NCBI GenBank assembly: GCA_009929055.1
Contig: SABI01000041.1
Span: 1-13,452 of the forward strand
Source: Spirochaetia bacterium
GTDB taxonomy: Bacteria > Spirochaetota > Spirochaetia > Sphaerochaetales > Sphaerochaetaceae
Direction: 5' to 3'
Length of the DNA stretch: 13,452 bases
The translations under genes and the position numbers were made by a program. This document shows, one piece after another, positions 7,156 to 13,452 of the stretch (position 1 is the stretch's first letter; each line of letters begins with the position of its first letter). Under the pieces are notes generated by a model. The model did no database searches. It had not been told where the DNA came from and saw nothing but the letters and a program-made list of their open reading frames with translations.

Positions 7156-7859
7156 TGGAAATAAAAGCAATATGTTTTGACATCGATGGAACAATGTACC
7201 CTTTATGGATGACTCATCTTTTTTTAATTCCTACATTGTTTCCATCACTTTCTCTCATGCAAAGTGTTCAACATTTTCGTCATGCTATTAGAGAAGAAAA
7301 TGGAGAAAAAACAGACCCAGAAAATCAAGAAGGGTTCTTATATCGACAAGCTCTTTTTGTTCAAAAGGAGCTGAAAAGCACCTTTTCTCTTGAAGAAATA
7401 AGAGATAAAATTGATACCCAGTTTTATGAGAGAATGAAATCATCATTTTCCCATATAAGGGCATATCCTTTTCTTAGAGAAACAATTCTCTTAATAAAAG
7501 AAAAGAATATTAAAATTGCTGCCCTCTCAGATTTCCCGGTAGAAGATAAACTTAAAAGTCTCAAAGTTGAAGACCTCATAGATTATTCTGCATGTACTGA
7601 AGAGTCGGGATACCTAAAACCCCATAAAGCTCCATTTGCCTATATGGGCACTATGATGGATACCCCTCTTAGGAATATCCTCTATGTTGGAGACAGCTAT
7701 CGTAAAGATATTATAGGAGCAAGTCGTGTTGGAATGAAAACTTGCTTGCTCTTACCCCACTGTCATGGTAAAAATAACAAAGAGAAGTTTCCCCTTGCCA
7801 ATTTTATATGCTGTGATTATAAGGATATGAAACGGCAGCTTTCCCAACTATTCAATTAG
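7155..7859 (+). CDS. HAD superfamily (subfamily IA) phosphatase-like hydrolase
   Basis: A 234-residue haloacid-dehalogenase-fold hydrolase. All four motifs are present: motif I FDIDGTMYP with nucleophile Asp9 and acid/base Asp11; motif II LSDFP with Ser125; motif III Lys155 (GYLKPHK); motif IV YVGDSYRKDI with Asp180 and Asp185. A helical cap of the C1 type fits between residues about 17 and 100. The DIDGT and GDS motifs fit an Mg-dependent phosphatase on a small phosphorylated metabolite, but the substrate cannot be read from the sequence. Its ATG overlaps the der stop codon (TAATG), pointing to translational coupling. Its own TAG stop lies within the ribosome-binding site of the next gene. 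A few consecutive Cys (219-220) lie near the C-terminus, with no obvious role. Confidence 0.88.
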   Translation: MEIKAICFDIDGTMYPLWMTHLFLIPTLFPSLSLMQSVQHFRHAIREENGEKTDPENQEGFLYRQALFVQKELKSTFSLEEIRDKIDTQFYERMKSSFSHIRAYPFLRETILLIKEKNIKIAALSDFPVEDKLKSLKVEDLIDYSACTEESGYLKPHKAPFAYMGTMMDTPLRNILYVGDSYRKDIIGASRVGMKTCLLLPHCHGKNNKEKFPLANFICCDYKDMKRQLSQLFN

Positions 7860-7863
7860 GAGG
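7857..7863 (+). promoter_or_regulatory. Ribosome-binding site overlapping the upstream stop codon
   Basis: The sequence TAGGAGG contains both the HAD gene's TAG stop (7857-7859) and the AGGAGG Shine-Dalgarno for the coiled-coil gene, 5 nt before its ATG at 7869. Ribosomes terminating on the HAD gene would sit on this site, so the two genes are probably translationally coupled. It fixes the start of the downstream gene. Confidence 0.8.
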
Positions 7864-7868
7864 TTCTC

Positions 7869-9398
7869 ATGAGAGAATTGCTTCCAATGTTCCTCTCAGT
7901 CATCCTATTTATCATCACCTTAGTTGTTATTGCCACTTTAAGAAAATCTGATGACAAAAATAGAAAAATTGAGCATATAAAAAAGTTTGTTAATCAGTAT
8001 AGTGAGAAGATGAATATTACAGCCGATATGATGAAAACTAGCATTGTAGAAGTTGAATCAAAACTTGAAAGAGTGAAAGAGGATACCGCAGTAGCGGTAG
8101 TACGTATACAAAAAGAGAAAGAAGAGCTATTTTCACACCTTCAAGACCTCCAGGAGTTGCAAGCAACAATAGTCCAGTATCATAGTGTACTTTCCTCCCT
8201 CTCTGATATGACAGATAATGTAGAGTCTCGCCTTAGTATAGTAAAATTAGATATTCTTGAAATAAAAAAGGTAGAGTCGTTAATAGCTAATTTCACAACT
8301 TCTATCCAAGAATCTTCTGACTCTATGGACCAATTACACCAATCTCTTCATTCATCAATGGACTTTTATCAAACAAAAATTGATTCACTCATAGACTCCT
8401 CTATTGAACAACTTGCTTCTTCATTTGAAATTAAGAGAAAAGAGTTTATCGAAAACACGAACCCTCTTCTTACTCAATTAAACTCTATGGTTTCATCATT
8501 ATTTAGTGAAGTTCATACTCAAGGACAAAAAGTCGAGGACCAAATCTCTGCCCTTCAACACGCCAAAGGGATTGCTATTTCTGATCTAAAAAGTCATCTC
8601 ATAGAGGCCGAGAGGGAACTTGAGATGGAGAAAAAGAGTCTTAAAGAGCTCCAAGAAGAGAGAGGGATTATTCAATCTCTAATTAGTAATTTGAAATCAG
8701 AAGAACAACAACAGAAAGAGCAATTAAAACAAACAGAGATAATGATTCTTGGTTCAAAGGAAGAATTACACAACACCCTTAATAATATCACCAACTCCCA
8801 AGAAGAATTTAATATGATTCAACATGAAGTCGAAGTGGCGAAAACTCATATAAGTGGACTTGAAGATGAAAAAAAAATCTTAGAAGATGAAATTGCAGAA
8901 GCCCTCAGAATTAAAGAACAATTACAAAAAGAGGAAGAACTCGCCTCTTTAATAGAACGAGAAAAGATAGATTATCCTGAATTTTATGAAGAAGAAGAAT
9001 CTGTAGATGAACTCATTGAAGACATAGAAGAAGAGTCAGAAGAACAACAAGAGGGTCTTTTCGATACACTCGAAGAACAATCACCTCCTTATACTGATGA
9101 AAAAGAGGTAGATAATCAAGTTAACGAAGACTTAGACAAAAAAATAGACCTAAGCATAGAAAAAATTGAAGAACAAGAAGACCTTTTTAACCCCTTTAAA
9201 GAAGAAAACCCTCCATACACAGAGGAAGAAGAATCTGAACAAGAGTTAGAAGAAGATCAAGAATTTGAAGATATTGATGAATCAGAAGAACAAGAGAACG
9301 ACTTTCAAAAAAAGAAAAACATCTTTAGCCATGAAAAACTCGTTCATGAGAAAGAGGAAGATGAAGAAGAAATCATCATAGACGAAGATGATGATTAA
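7869..9398 (+). CDS. Membrane-anchored long coiled-coil protein with acidic tail (SpiroCoCo-like)
   Basis: A 509-residue protein. Residues about 6-24 form one membrane helix (LPMFLSVILFIITLVVI) followed by a basic KSDDKNRK stretch, so the long remainder is predicted to be cytoplasmic. Residues about 30-360 are rich in heptad-like Leu, Glu, Lys and Gln with very few Gly or Pro, giving a long rod-like coiled coil, strongest at 245-360. From about 365 the chain turns very acidic, to a C-terminal DEDDD, and carries tandem copies of a short motif. The layout fits the spirochaete coiled-coil family annotated as SpiroCoCo; I recall that name but cannot test the match. The function is unknown; a scaffold or cell-envelope/cytoskeletal role is only an inference from shape. 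It is the last gene of the apparent ptsI-der-HAD operon and has a strong AGGAGG site. Confidence 0.8.
   Translation: MRELLPMFLSVILFIITLVVIATLRKSDDKNRKIEHIKKFVNQYSEKMNITADMMKTSIVEVESKLERVKEDTAVAVVRIQKEKEELFSHLQDLQELQATIVQYHSVLSSLSDMTDNVESRLSIVKLDILEIKKVESLIANFTTSIQESSDSMDQLHQSLHSSMDFYQTKIDSLIDSSIEQLASSFEIKRKEFIENTNPLLTQLNSMVSSLFSEVHTQGQKVEDQISALQHAKGIAISDLKSHLIEAERELEMEKKSLKELQEERGIIQSLISNLKSEEQQQKEQLKQTEIMILGSKEELHNTLNNITNSQEEFNMIQHEVEVAKTHISGLEDEKKILEDEIAEALRIKEQLQKEEELASLIEREKIDYPEFYEEEESVDELIEDIEEESEEQQEGLFDTLEEQSPPYTDEKEVDNQVNEDLDKKIDLSIEKIEEQEDLFNPFKEENPPYTEEEESEQELEEDQEFEDIDESEEQENDFQKKKNIFSHEKLVHEKEEDEEEIIIDEDDD
9039..9338 (+). repeat. Tandem linear-motif repeats in the acidic tail
   Basis: Within the coiled-coil protein, EEQQEGLFDTLEEQSPPYTD (residues 391-410) recurs as EEQEDLFNPFKEENPPYTEE (434-453), 43 residues on. 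A degenerate third copy, EEQENDFQKKKNIF (473-486), follows 39 residues later and lacks PPYT. The shared pattern is EEQ-x-x-(L/D)F, a second hydrophobic residue about 4 on, then ENPPYT-like. Nucleotide identity between copies is low, so the duplication is old or the motif is held by selection. Confidence 0.65.
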
Positions 9399-9412
9399 TA
9401 GATAAAGGTCTA

Positions 9413-9440
9413 TTCACAGAAACCCTCATTATGATAAAGT
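9413..9440 (+). promoter_or_regulatory. Weak candidate promoter for pyrG
   Basis: TTCACA (9413-9418) matches the -35 consensus at 5 of 6 positions. TAAAGT (9435-9440), 16 nt later, matches the -10 at 4 of 6. A start near 9447 would give a leader of about 155 nt. No better-matched pair was found closer to the gene; TTGTCT (9528) with GATAAA (9550) is a poorer alternative. Confidence 0.3.
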
Positions 9441-9449
9441 CCATAAGTA

Positions 9450-9597
9450 CCGACATTATCGGCGAAATCATTTTAATAAGTGATTACCACAACCGACAAC
9501 TTACGGTGCATTAGTGCAGCAATGAGGTTGTCTCCCATTATACATATATGATAAAGACTCCTCTTTGTATTGTTGCCCATACTTTTATGTAGGAGGG
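9450..9597 (+). promoter_or_regulatory. Potentially structured 5' leader of pyrG with a sequestered ribosome-binding site
   Basis: Three stem-loops can be drawn. First, CCGA (9450-9453) with TCGG (9459-9462). Second, GACAACTT (9495-9502) with GAGGTTGTC read as 9525-9532, an 8-bp stem with one wobble pair, enclosing a small TGCA-TTAG-TGCA hairpin (9507-9518). Third, TCCTCTT (9559-9565) with AGGAGGG (9591-9597), seven pairs including two G-U, which would hide the pyrG Shine-Dalgarno. There is no T-run for transcription attenuation. No known riboswitch class was recognised. Pairings were found by eye, without energy calculation. Confidence 0.4.
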
Positions 9598-9602
9598 TTA
9601 TT

Positions 9603-11228
9603 GTGTTGAAATCGAAATTTGTATTTGTGTTAGGTGGTGTGGTCTCTTCCCTTGGAAAGGGAATTACTGCTGCTTCAATTGGAACTTTATTAAAAGGGAG
9701 AGAATTAGAAGTTACTGTTGTAAAATTTGATCCCTACATTAATGTAGACCCTGGAACGATGAGCCCCTACCAACATGGAGAGGTTTTTGTTACAGATGAT
9801 GGAGCAGAGACAGATTTAGATTTAGGCCACTATGAACGATTTTTACACACATCCCTCACGAGAGAAAATAATATTACTGCAGGGCGAATTTACCATAACG
9901 TTATCCAAAAAGAGAGAAGAGGGGAATATTTAGGAAATACAGTACAAGTTATTCCCCATATTACAAGTGAAATAAAAGATCATCTTTACAAAGTAGCTGC
10001 CCACTCAAAAGCAGATATTATCCTGGTAGAAGTTGGAGGGACTGTTGGAGATATAGAGTCGCTTCCCTTCCTTGAAGCAATCCGACAAATGAAACATGAG
10101 ATGCCTCCATATTCAACACTCTATATCCATGTGACCCTAGTTCCTTACATAGAGGCTGCTAAAGAGCTAAAAAGTAAGCCTACACAACACAGCGTGAAAG
10201 AATTACGATCAATTGGGATACAACCAGATATTATCGTTTGTCGATCTAATAGAGAAATTCCAGAATCTATGAAAGAAAAGATTGCCCTCTTTTGTGATGT
10301 TTCCAAAACAGATGTAGTGAGTAATCCAGATTTAAAGAGTATCTATGAAGTTCCTCTTCTTTTCCAGAAGCAAGAAGTAGACCTCCTTGTATTAAAGAAA
10401 CTCAATATTATACCTCATCCAATTGATATGAGTGCGTGGATAGAGATGGTTGATCGAATGAATAACCCAGCACAGGAAATTACACTATTATTAGGGGGGA
10501 AATATGTTGATTTAGCAGATGCCTACATGAGTATAACCGAAGCAATCAATCATGCAGGAACTGCGAAAAAAGTGAAAGTAAATCTAATTAAGATCGATAC
10601 AGAAAAAGCTGAGCAGATGAGTGAAATAGAGATTAACAACTTATTTAATAGAATAGATGGCCTTATTATACCAGGAGGATTTGGTTCAAGAGGAATACAA
10701 GGAAAAATTAAATTAATTACACATGCAAGGGAGAACAATGTTCCCTTTTTAGGATTATGCCTTGGAATGCAATGTGCGGTGATTGAATTTGCTCGTAATG
10801 TTGCTCATCTCAAAAATGCTAACAGTACCGAATTTGAAAAAGATACCCTTCATAACATATTTGACTTAATGGAAGACCAAAAAGGGGTAGACCTTGGAGG
10901 AACCATGCGCCTTGGTACGTATAAATGTACGATTAAAGATACAAATTCCCTACTCTATAAGACCTATAAAAGAGACTCTATATCTGAGAGGCATCGACAC
11001 CGATACGAATTTAATAATGCGTATAAAGAAGAGTTAGAAAAAGGGGGGCTTCTCTTTTCAGGGATTTATGAAAAAGGAGAATTAGTTGAAGCAGTTGAAT
11101 TACCACATCACCCCTATTTTATTGCAGTACAATTCCATCCTGAATTTCTTAGTAGACCCAAAGAACCCCATCCACTATTCATAGGACTTGTTGAAAGTGC
11201 ATTAAAAAAACAAAAGAAAGATAACTGA
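9603..11228 (+). CDS. pyrG: CTP synthase (glutamine hydrolysing)
   Basis: Makes CTP from UTP with ATP and glutamine-derived ammonia, the last step of de novo pyrimidine nucleotide synthesis. The product is 541 residues, close to the usual 535-550. The synthetase domain starts with FVFVLGGVVSSLGKGI, whose P-loop-like GGVVSSLGKG is at 11-20, followed by DPYINVDPGTMSP.QHGEVFV and EVGGTVGDIES (143-153). The C-terminal class I amidotransferase domain shows the oxyanion GGFGSRG (358-364), nucleophile Cys386 in FLGLCLGMQ, and the His512-Glu514 pair in QFHPEF. Catalytic residues are complete. The start is GTG at 9603, with AGGAGGG ending 5 nt before it; TTG at 9606 is the next option. The open frame continues to a TTG at 9570, but that would place the ribosome-binding site inside the gene. 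It probably has its own leader-controlled expression. Confidence 0.96.
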   Translation: MLKSKFVFVLGGVVSSLGKGITAASIGTLLKGRELEVTVVKFDPYINVDPGTMSPYQHGEVFVTDDGAETDLDLGHYERFLHTSLTRENNITAGRIYHNVIQKERRGEYLGNTVQVIPHITSEIKDHLYKVAAHSKADIILVEVGGTVGDIESLPFLEAIRQMKHEMPPYSTLYIHVTLVPYIEAAKELKSKPTQHSVKELRSIGIQPDIIVCRSNREIPESMKEKIALFCDVSKTDVVSNPDLKSIYEVPLLFQKQEVDLLVLKKLNIIPHPIDMSAWIEMVDRMNNPAQEITLLLGGKYVDLADAYMSITEAINHAGTAKKVKVNLIKIDTEKAEQMSEIEINNLFNRIDGLIIPGGFGSRGIQGKIKLITHARENNVPFLGLCLGMQCAVIEFARNVAHLKNANSTEFEKDTLHNIFDLMEDQKGVDLGGTMRLGTYKCTIKDTNSLLYKTYKRDSISERHRHRYEFNNAYKEELEKGGLLFSGIYEKGELVEAVELPHHPYFIAVQFHPEFLSRPKEPHPLFIGLVESALKKQKKDN

Positions 11229-11242
11229 GTTTCTAAAAACAC

Positions 11243-11272
11243 TTGACGAATGGTTTTATCAATGAGTATGTT
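11243..11272 (+). promoter_or_regulatory. Candidate sigma-70 promoter for grpE-dnaK
   Basis: TTGACG (11243-11248) and TATGTT (11267-11272) are separated by 18 nt, with 5 of 6 and 4 of 6 matches to consensus. The leader to grpE would be about 75 nt. The spacer 11229-11355 also has GGTCACCGTTACC followed by a T-run (11279-11298), possibly a weak pyrG terminator, but only three base pairs form. No CIRCE inverted repeat is seen. Confidence 0.35.
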
Positions 11273-11355
11273 TGTTTTGGTCACCGTTACCTCTTTTTTC
11301 ATTATGTGATGGAAGTGGTACGTGTGGTCAATATTAATGTGAATATAGGTATTTC

Positions 11356-11943
11356 ATGAGCAAGAAAGAGAAAAAAGTAGAACCAAGCATTGAAGAAAAG
11401 AATCAAGAAGTGACAGAAAAATTGGATGAGAAACTAGGAGAAGATACTACACTTACTCCTGAACTCACACGAATCAACGAGCTTGAAGAAGAACTTGAAA
11501 AAGTCAAAAAAGATGTAGAACAAGAGAGAGATAGTTTATTAAGAAAAAGTGCTGACATGGATAATTATCGTAAGAGATTAATTCGTGAAAAAGAGAGTGC
11601 TGTTCAATACGCTAATGAGCGCTTAATAAATGATCTTATCCCAGTCCTTGATGATTTTGATCGAGCCATTGATGCTGCTAAGACAAAAGACTTCGCTGGG
11701 TATGTAGATGGTGTAAAAATCATTCGTAGCCAACTCTTAGATATCCTAGAGCGCAATTGGGGTTTAAAAGCAATGAATGATATCGTAGGTACAGAATTTA
11801 GCCCTCATGAGCATGAAGCAATGATGATGGAGACTTCAGACCAATTTGAAACAGAAACAGTCCTTGCCGAATTGCAAAAGGGTTATTATCTTCATACTAA
11901 GGTGTTACGCCACGCAAAAGTGAAAGTAGGTAAGCCTTCGTAA
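11356..11943 (+). CDS. grpE: GrpE, nucleotide exchange factor for DnaK
   Basis: Releases ADP from DnaK in the Hsp70 folding cycle; acts as a dimer in the cytoplasm. The 195 residues follow the family plan: a charged disordered start (1-35), a long helix/coiled coil about 38-90 with the conserved MDNYRKRL, the four-helix-bundle segment about 93-138 with LIPVLDDFDRAI, and the beta-wing about 139-192 that contacts DnaK. The closing signature VLAELQKGYYLHTKVLR (169-185) is intact. The ribosome-binding site is weak (ATAGG, 11345-11349). It lies 64 nt before dnaK, the standard grpE-dnaK order. hrcA, often upstream in other bacteria, is absent here and replaced by pyrG. Confidence 0.95.
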   Translation: MSKKEKKVEPSIEEKNQEVTEKLDEKLGEDTTLTPELTRINELEEELEKVKKDVEQERDSLLRKSADMDNYRKRLIREKESAVQYANERLINDLIPVLDDFDRAIDAAKTKDFAGYVDGVKIIRSQLLDILERNWGLKAMNDIVGTEFSPHEHEAMMMETSDQFETETVLAELQKGYYLHTKVLRHAKVKVGKPS

Positions 11944-11954
11944 CAGGCTGAAAT

Positions 11955-11972
11955 GAAATCTGTTGAGATTTT
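11955..11972 (+). promoter_or_regulatory. Hairpin in the grpE-dnaK spacer
   Basis: AAATCT (11956-11961) and AGATTT (11966-11971) form a perfect 6-bp stem with the 4-base loop GTTG, extended by a G-U pair (11955/11972) and followed by TTATAT. It is AT-rich and weak. It may be a partial attenuator or an RNA-processing site that sets different grpE and dnaK levels, or it may be chance. Confidence 0.3.
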
Positions 11973-12007
11973 TATATGATTAAATTGAATAAAATAGGAG
12001 AACTATT

Positions 12008-13452
12008 ATGGGTAGAATAATTGGAATTGACTTAGGTACAACAAACTCTTGTGTTTCTATAATGGAAAACGGAGATGCTGTTGTTATCCAAAATGCTGAG
12101 GGGCAAAGAACAACACCCTCTATTGTTGGGTTTACTGCGAAAGGGGAGAGACTTGTTGGACAACCAGCTAAGAACCAGATAGTAACGAATGCTGAGAACA
12201 CTGTCTCTTCTATTAAGAGATTTATGGGTCGCCGTTTTGTCGAAGTACCATCAGAAATTACTAAAGTTTCTTACAAGGTTAAATCTGGCCCTTCTGATGA
12301 AATAAGAGTCTCCATTCGAGACAAAGACTATTCACCTCAAGAAATATCAGCAGCTATTTTACAGAAAATGAAAAAGACTGCAGAAGATTATTTAGGTGAA
12401 CCAGTAGTTGAAGCTGTTGTTACCGTTCCTGCGTATTTTAATGATGCACAACGACAAGCAACAAAAGATGCTGGTAAAATTGCAGGTCTTGATGTAAAAA
12501 GAATTGTAAACGAACCAACTGCAGCAGCCCTTGCTTATGGACTAGGAAAAGATTCTACAAAAGAGGAAAAAATCGCTGTATACGACCTTGGTGGTGGTAC
12601 ATTTGATATTTCAATCCTTGAACTCGGTGATGGTGTATTTGAAGTAAAATCTACTAATGGGGATACACACCTTGGTGGTGATGACTTTGACCAAAAGATT
12701 ATAGATTGGCTTGTAGATACATTTAAGAAAGAGAGTGGCATAGATTTATCAAAAGATAAGATGGCATTGCAAAGATTAAGAGAAGCTGCTGAAAAAGCAA
12801 AGATTGAGCTTTCAAGTACAAAAGATACTTCAATCAATCTTCCTTATATTACAGCAGATGCATCAGGTCCAAAACACCTCCAAGTGAACCTTTCTCGTGC
12901 AAAGTTTGAACAAATGGTTGCAGATCTTGTTGAAAGAAGTAGAAAGCCATGTCTCAATGCCCTTAAAGATGCAGGACTCAGCCCAAAAGATATTGATGAA
13001 GTAATCTTAGTTGGTGGAAGTACCAGAATGCCAGCTGTTGGCCAACTAGTAAAAGAAATCTTCCAAAGAGAACCACACAGAGGGGTAAATCCTGATGAAG
13101 TAGTAGCAATGGGTGCTGCAATTCAAGGGGGTATCTTAGGTGGAGATGTTAAAGACGTTCTCCTTCTTGATGTAACTCCTCTCTCACTTGGTATTGAAAC
13201 CCTTGGTGGAATTTCTACTAAACTGATTGAAAGAAATACAACAATACCAACAAGAAAGAGCCAGATTTTTTCTACTGCAGCAGATAGCCAAACAGCAGTA
13301 TCAATCCATGTTTTACAAGGTGAGCGTGAAATGGCTAGCCAAAATAGAACACTAGGGAAATTTGACCTTATTGGAATTCCTGCAGCACCACGAGGTGTTC
13401 CTCAAATTGAAGTTGCATTCGACATTGATGCTAACGGTATTGTCCATGTAAG
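12008..13452 (+). CDS. dnaK: Hsp70 chaperone DnaK, 3'-truncated by the window edge
   Basis: ATP-driven chaperone that binds exposed hydrophobic segments with DnaJ and GrpE. The first 481 residues are visible, of about 610-640 expected. The nucleotide-binding domain carries IIGIDLGTTNSCVS (4-17), VPAYFNDAQRQAT (140-152), NEPTAAALAYG, VYDLGGGTFDIS (191-202) and VILVGGSTRMP (332-342). The linker VLLLDVTPLSLGIET (384-398) leads into the substrate-binding beta domain, seen up to DIDANGI. The stretch after FMGRRF (about 73-104) includes the insertion typical of diderm DnaK and absent from Bacillus-type proteins. ATG at 12008 has an AGGAG site (11996-12000), 7 nt upstream. The lid helices and C-terminus are off the window; dnaJ may follow. 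Confidence 0.97.
   Translation, partial: MGRIIGIDLGTTNSCVSIMENGDAVVIQNAEGQRTTPSIVGFTAKGERLVGQPAKNQIVTNAENTVSSIKRFMGRRFVEVPSEITKVSYKVKSGPSDEIRVSIRDKDYSPQEISAAILQKMKKTAEDYLGEPVVEAVVTVPAYFNDAQRQATKDAGKIAGLDVKRIVNEPTAAALAYGLGKDSTKEEKIAVYDLGGGTFDISILELGDGVFEVKSTNGDTHLGGDDFDQKIIDWLVDTFKKESGIDLSKDKMALQRLREAAEKAKIELSSTKDTSINLPYITADASGPKHLQVNLSRAKFEQMVADLVERSRKPCLNALKDAGLSPKDIDEVILVGGSTRMPAVGQLVKEIFQREPHRGVNPDEVVAMGAAIQGGILGGDVKDVLLLDVTPLSLGIETLGGISTKLIERNTTIPTRKSQIFSTAADSQTAVSIHVLQGEREMASQNRTLGKFDLIGIPAAPRGVPQIEVAFDIDANGIVHV

Noticed and set aside
9431..9514. 27-codon ORF starting ATG in the pyrG leader, a possible leader peptide
   Set aside because: No ribosome-binding site precedes it, and its composition shows no run of pyrimidine-linked or regulatory codons; it overlaps proposed stem-loops and is short enough to be chance.
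9570..9602. TTG start at 9570 for pyrG
   Set aside because: It would translate through the strong AGGAGGG site and add 11 residues not found in CTP synthases; GTG 9603 is correctly spaced from that site.
11279..11298. GGTCACCGTTACC plus T-run as a pyrG terminator
   Set aside because: Only three contiguous base pairs (GGT/ACC) form around the loop, too weak to call as an intrinsic terminator.
11262..11309. 15-codon hydrophobic ORF between pyrG and grpE
   Set aside because: No Shine-Dalgarno, overlaps the candidate -10 region, and too short to judge without conservation data.
1..13452. Mobile elements, CRISPR arrays, tRNA or rRNA genes
   Set aside because: No regularly spaced repeats, transposase or integrase motifs, terminal inverted repeats, or tRNA T-loop signatures were found on either strand.

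Overview
The window is AT-rich, densely coded DNA from a diderm (Gram-negative-type) bacterium. The best guess is a spirochaete. The case rests on a membrane-anchored coiled-coil protein of the kind annotated in spirochaetes as SpiroCoCo, a DnaK with the diderm-type insertion, a periplasmic TRAP solute receptor, and TlyA and PtsI homologues. This placement comes from recall of protein families, not from a 16S gene or a database search, so it is moderate in confidence.

Layout, left to right. The plus-strand 3' part of a TlyA-type rRNA methyltransferase (1-626) converges on a minus-strand pair. That pair is a TRAP-type solute-binding protein (2221-3264) followed, with a 14-bp overlap, by a membrane-bound diguanylate cyclase (657-2234). 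A long inverted repeat (629-663) lies at the convergence point and contains the cyclase stop codon. Upstream of the pair is a minus-strand membrane-anchored GerMN-domain protein (3437-4009). It diverges from ptsI at a compact promoter region where the two -10 elements appear to be the same bases read on opposite strands.

The plus-strand run ptsI (4080-5816), der (5821-7155), a HAD phosphatase (7155-7859) and a coiled-coil membrane protein with an acidic repeated tail (7869-9398) is tightly packed, with gaps of 4, -1 and 9 bp. It looks like one operon. A roughly 200-nt spacer with several potential stem-loops, one of which could hide the Shine-Dalgarno sequence, precedes pyrG (9603-11228). A second spacer with a plausible sigma-70 promoter but no CIRCE element leads to grpE (11356-11943) and dnaK (12008 to the window end, 3'-truncated).

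Most genes are housekeeping: rRNA methylation, ribosome assembly, CTP synthesis, protein folding and PTS phosphotransfer. The less ordinary parts are the receptor plus cyclase pair, which has no TRAP permease genes beside it and may be a periplasmic ligand-to-c-di-GMP sensor; the shared-minus-10 divergent promoter with a nearly leaderless ptsI; the structured pyrG leader; and the tandem linear motifs in the acidic tail of the coiled-coil protein. No tRNA, rRNA, CRISPR array, insertion sequence or phage gene was seen, and there is no gene-free stretch longer than about 210 bases.
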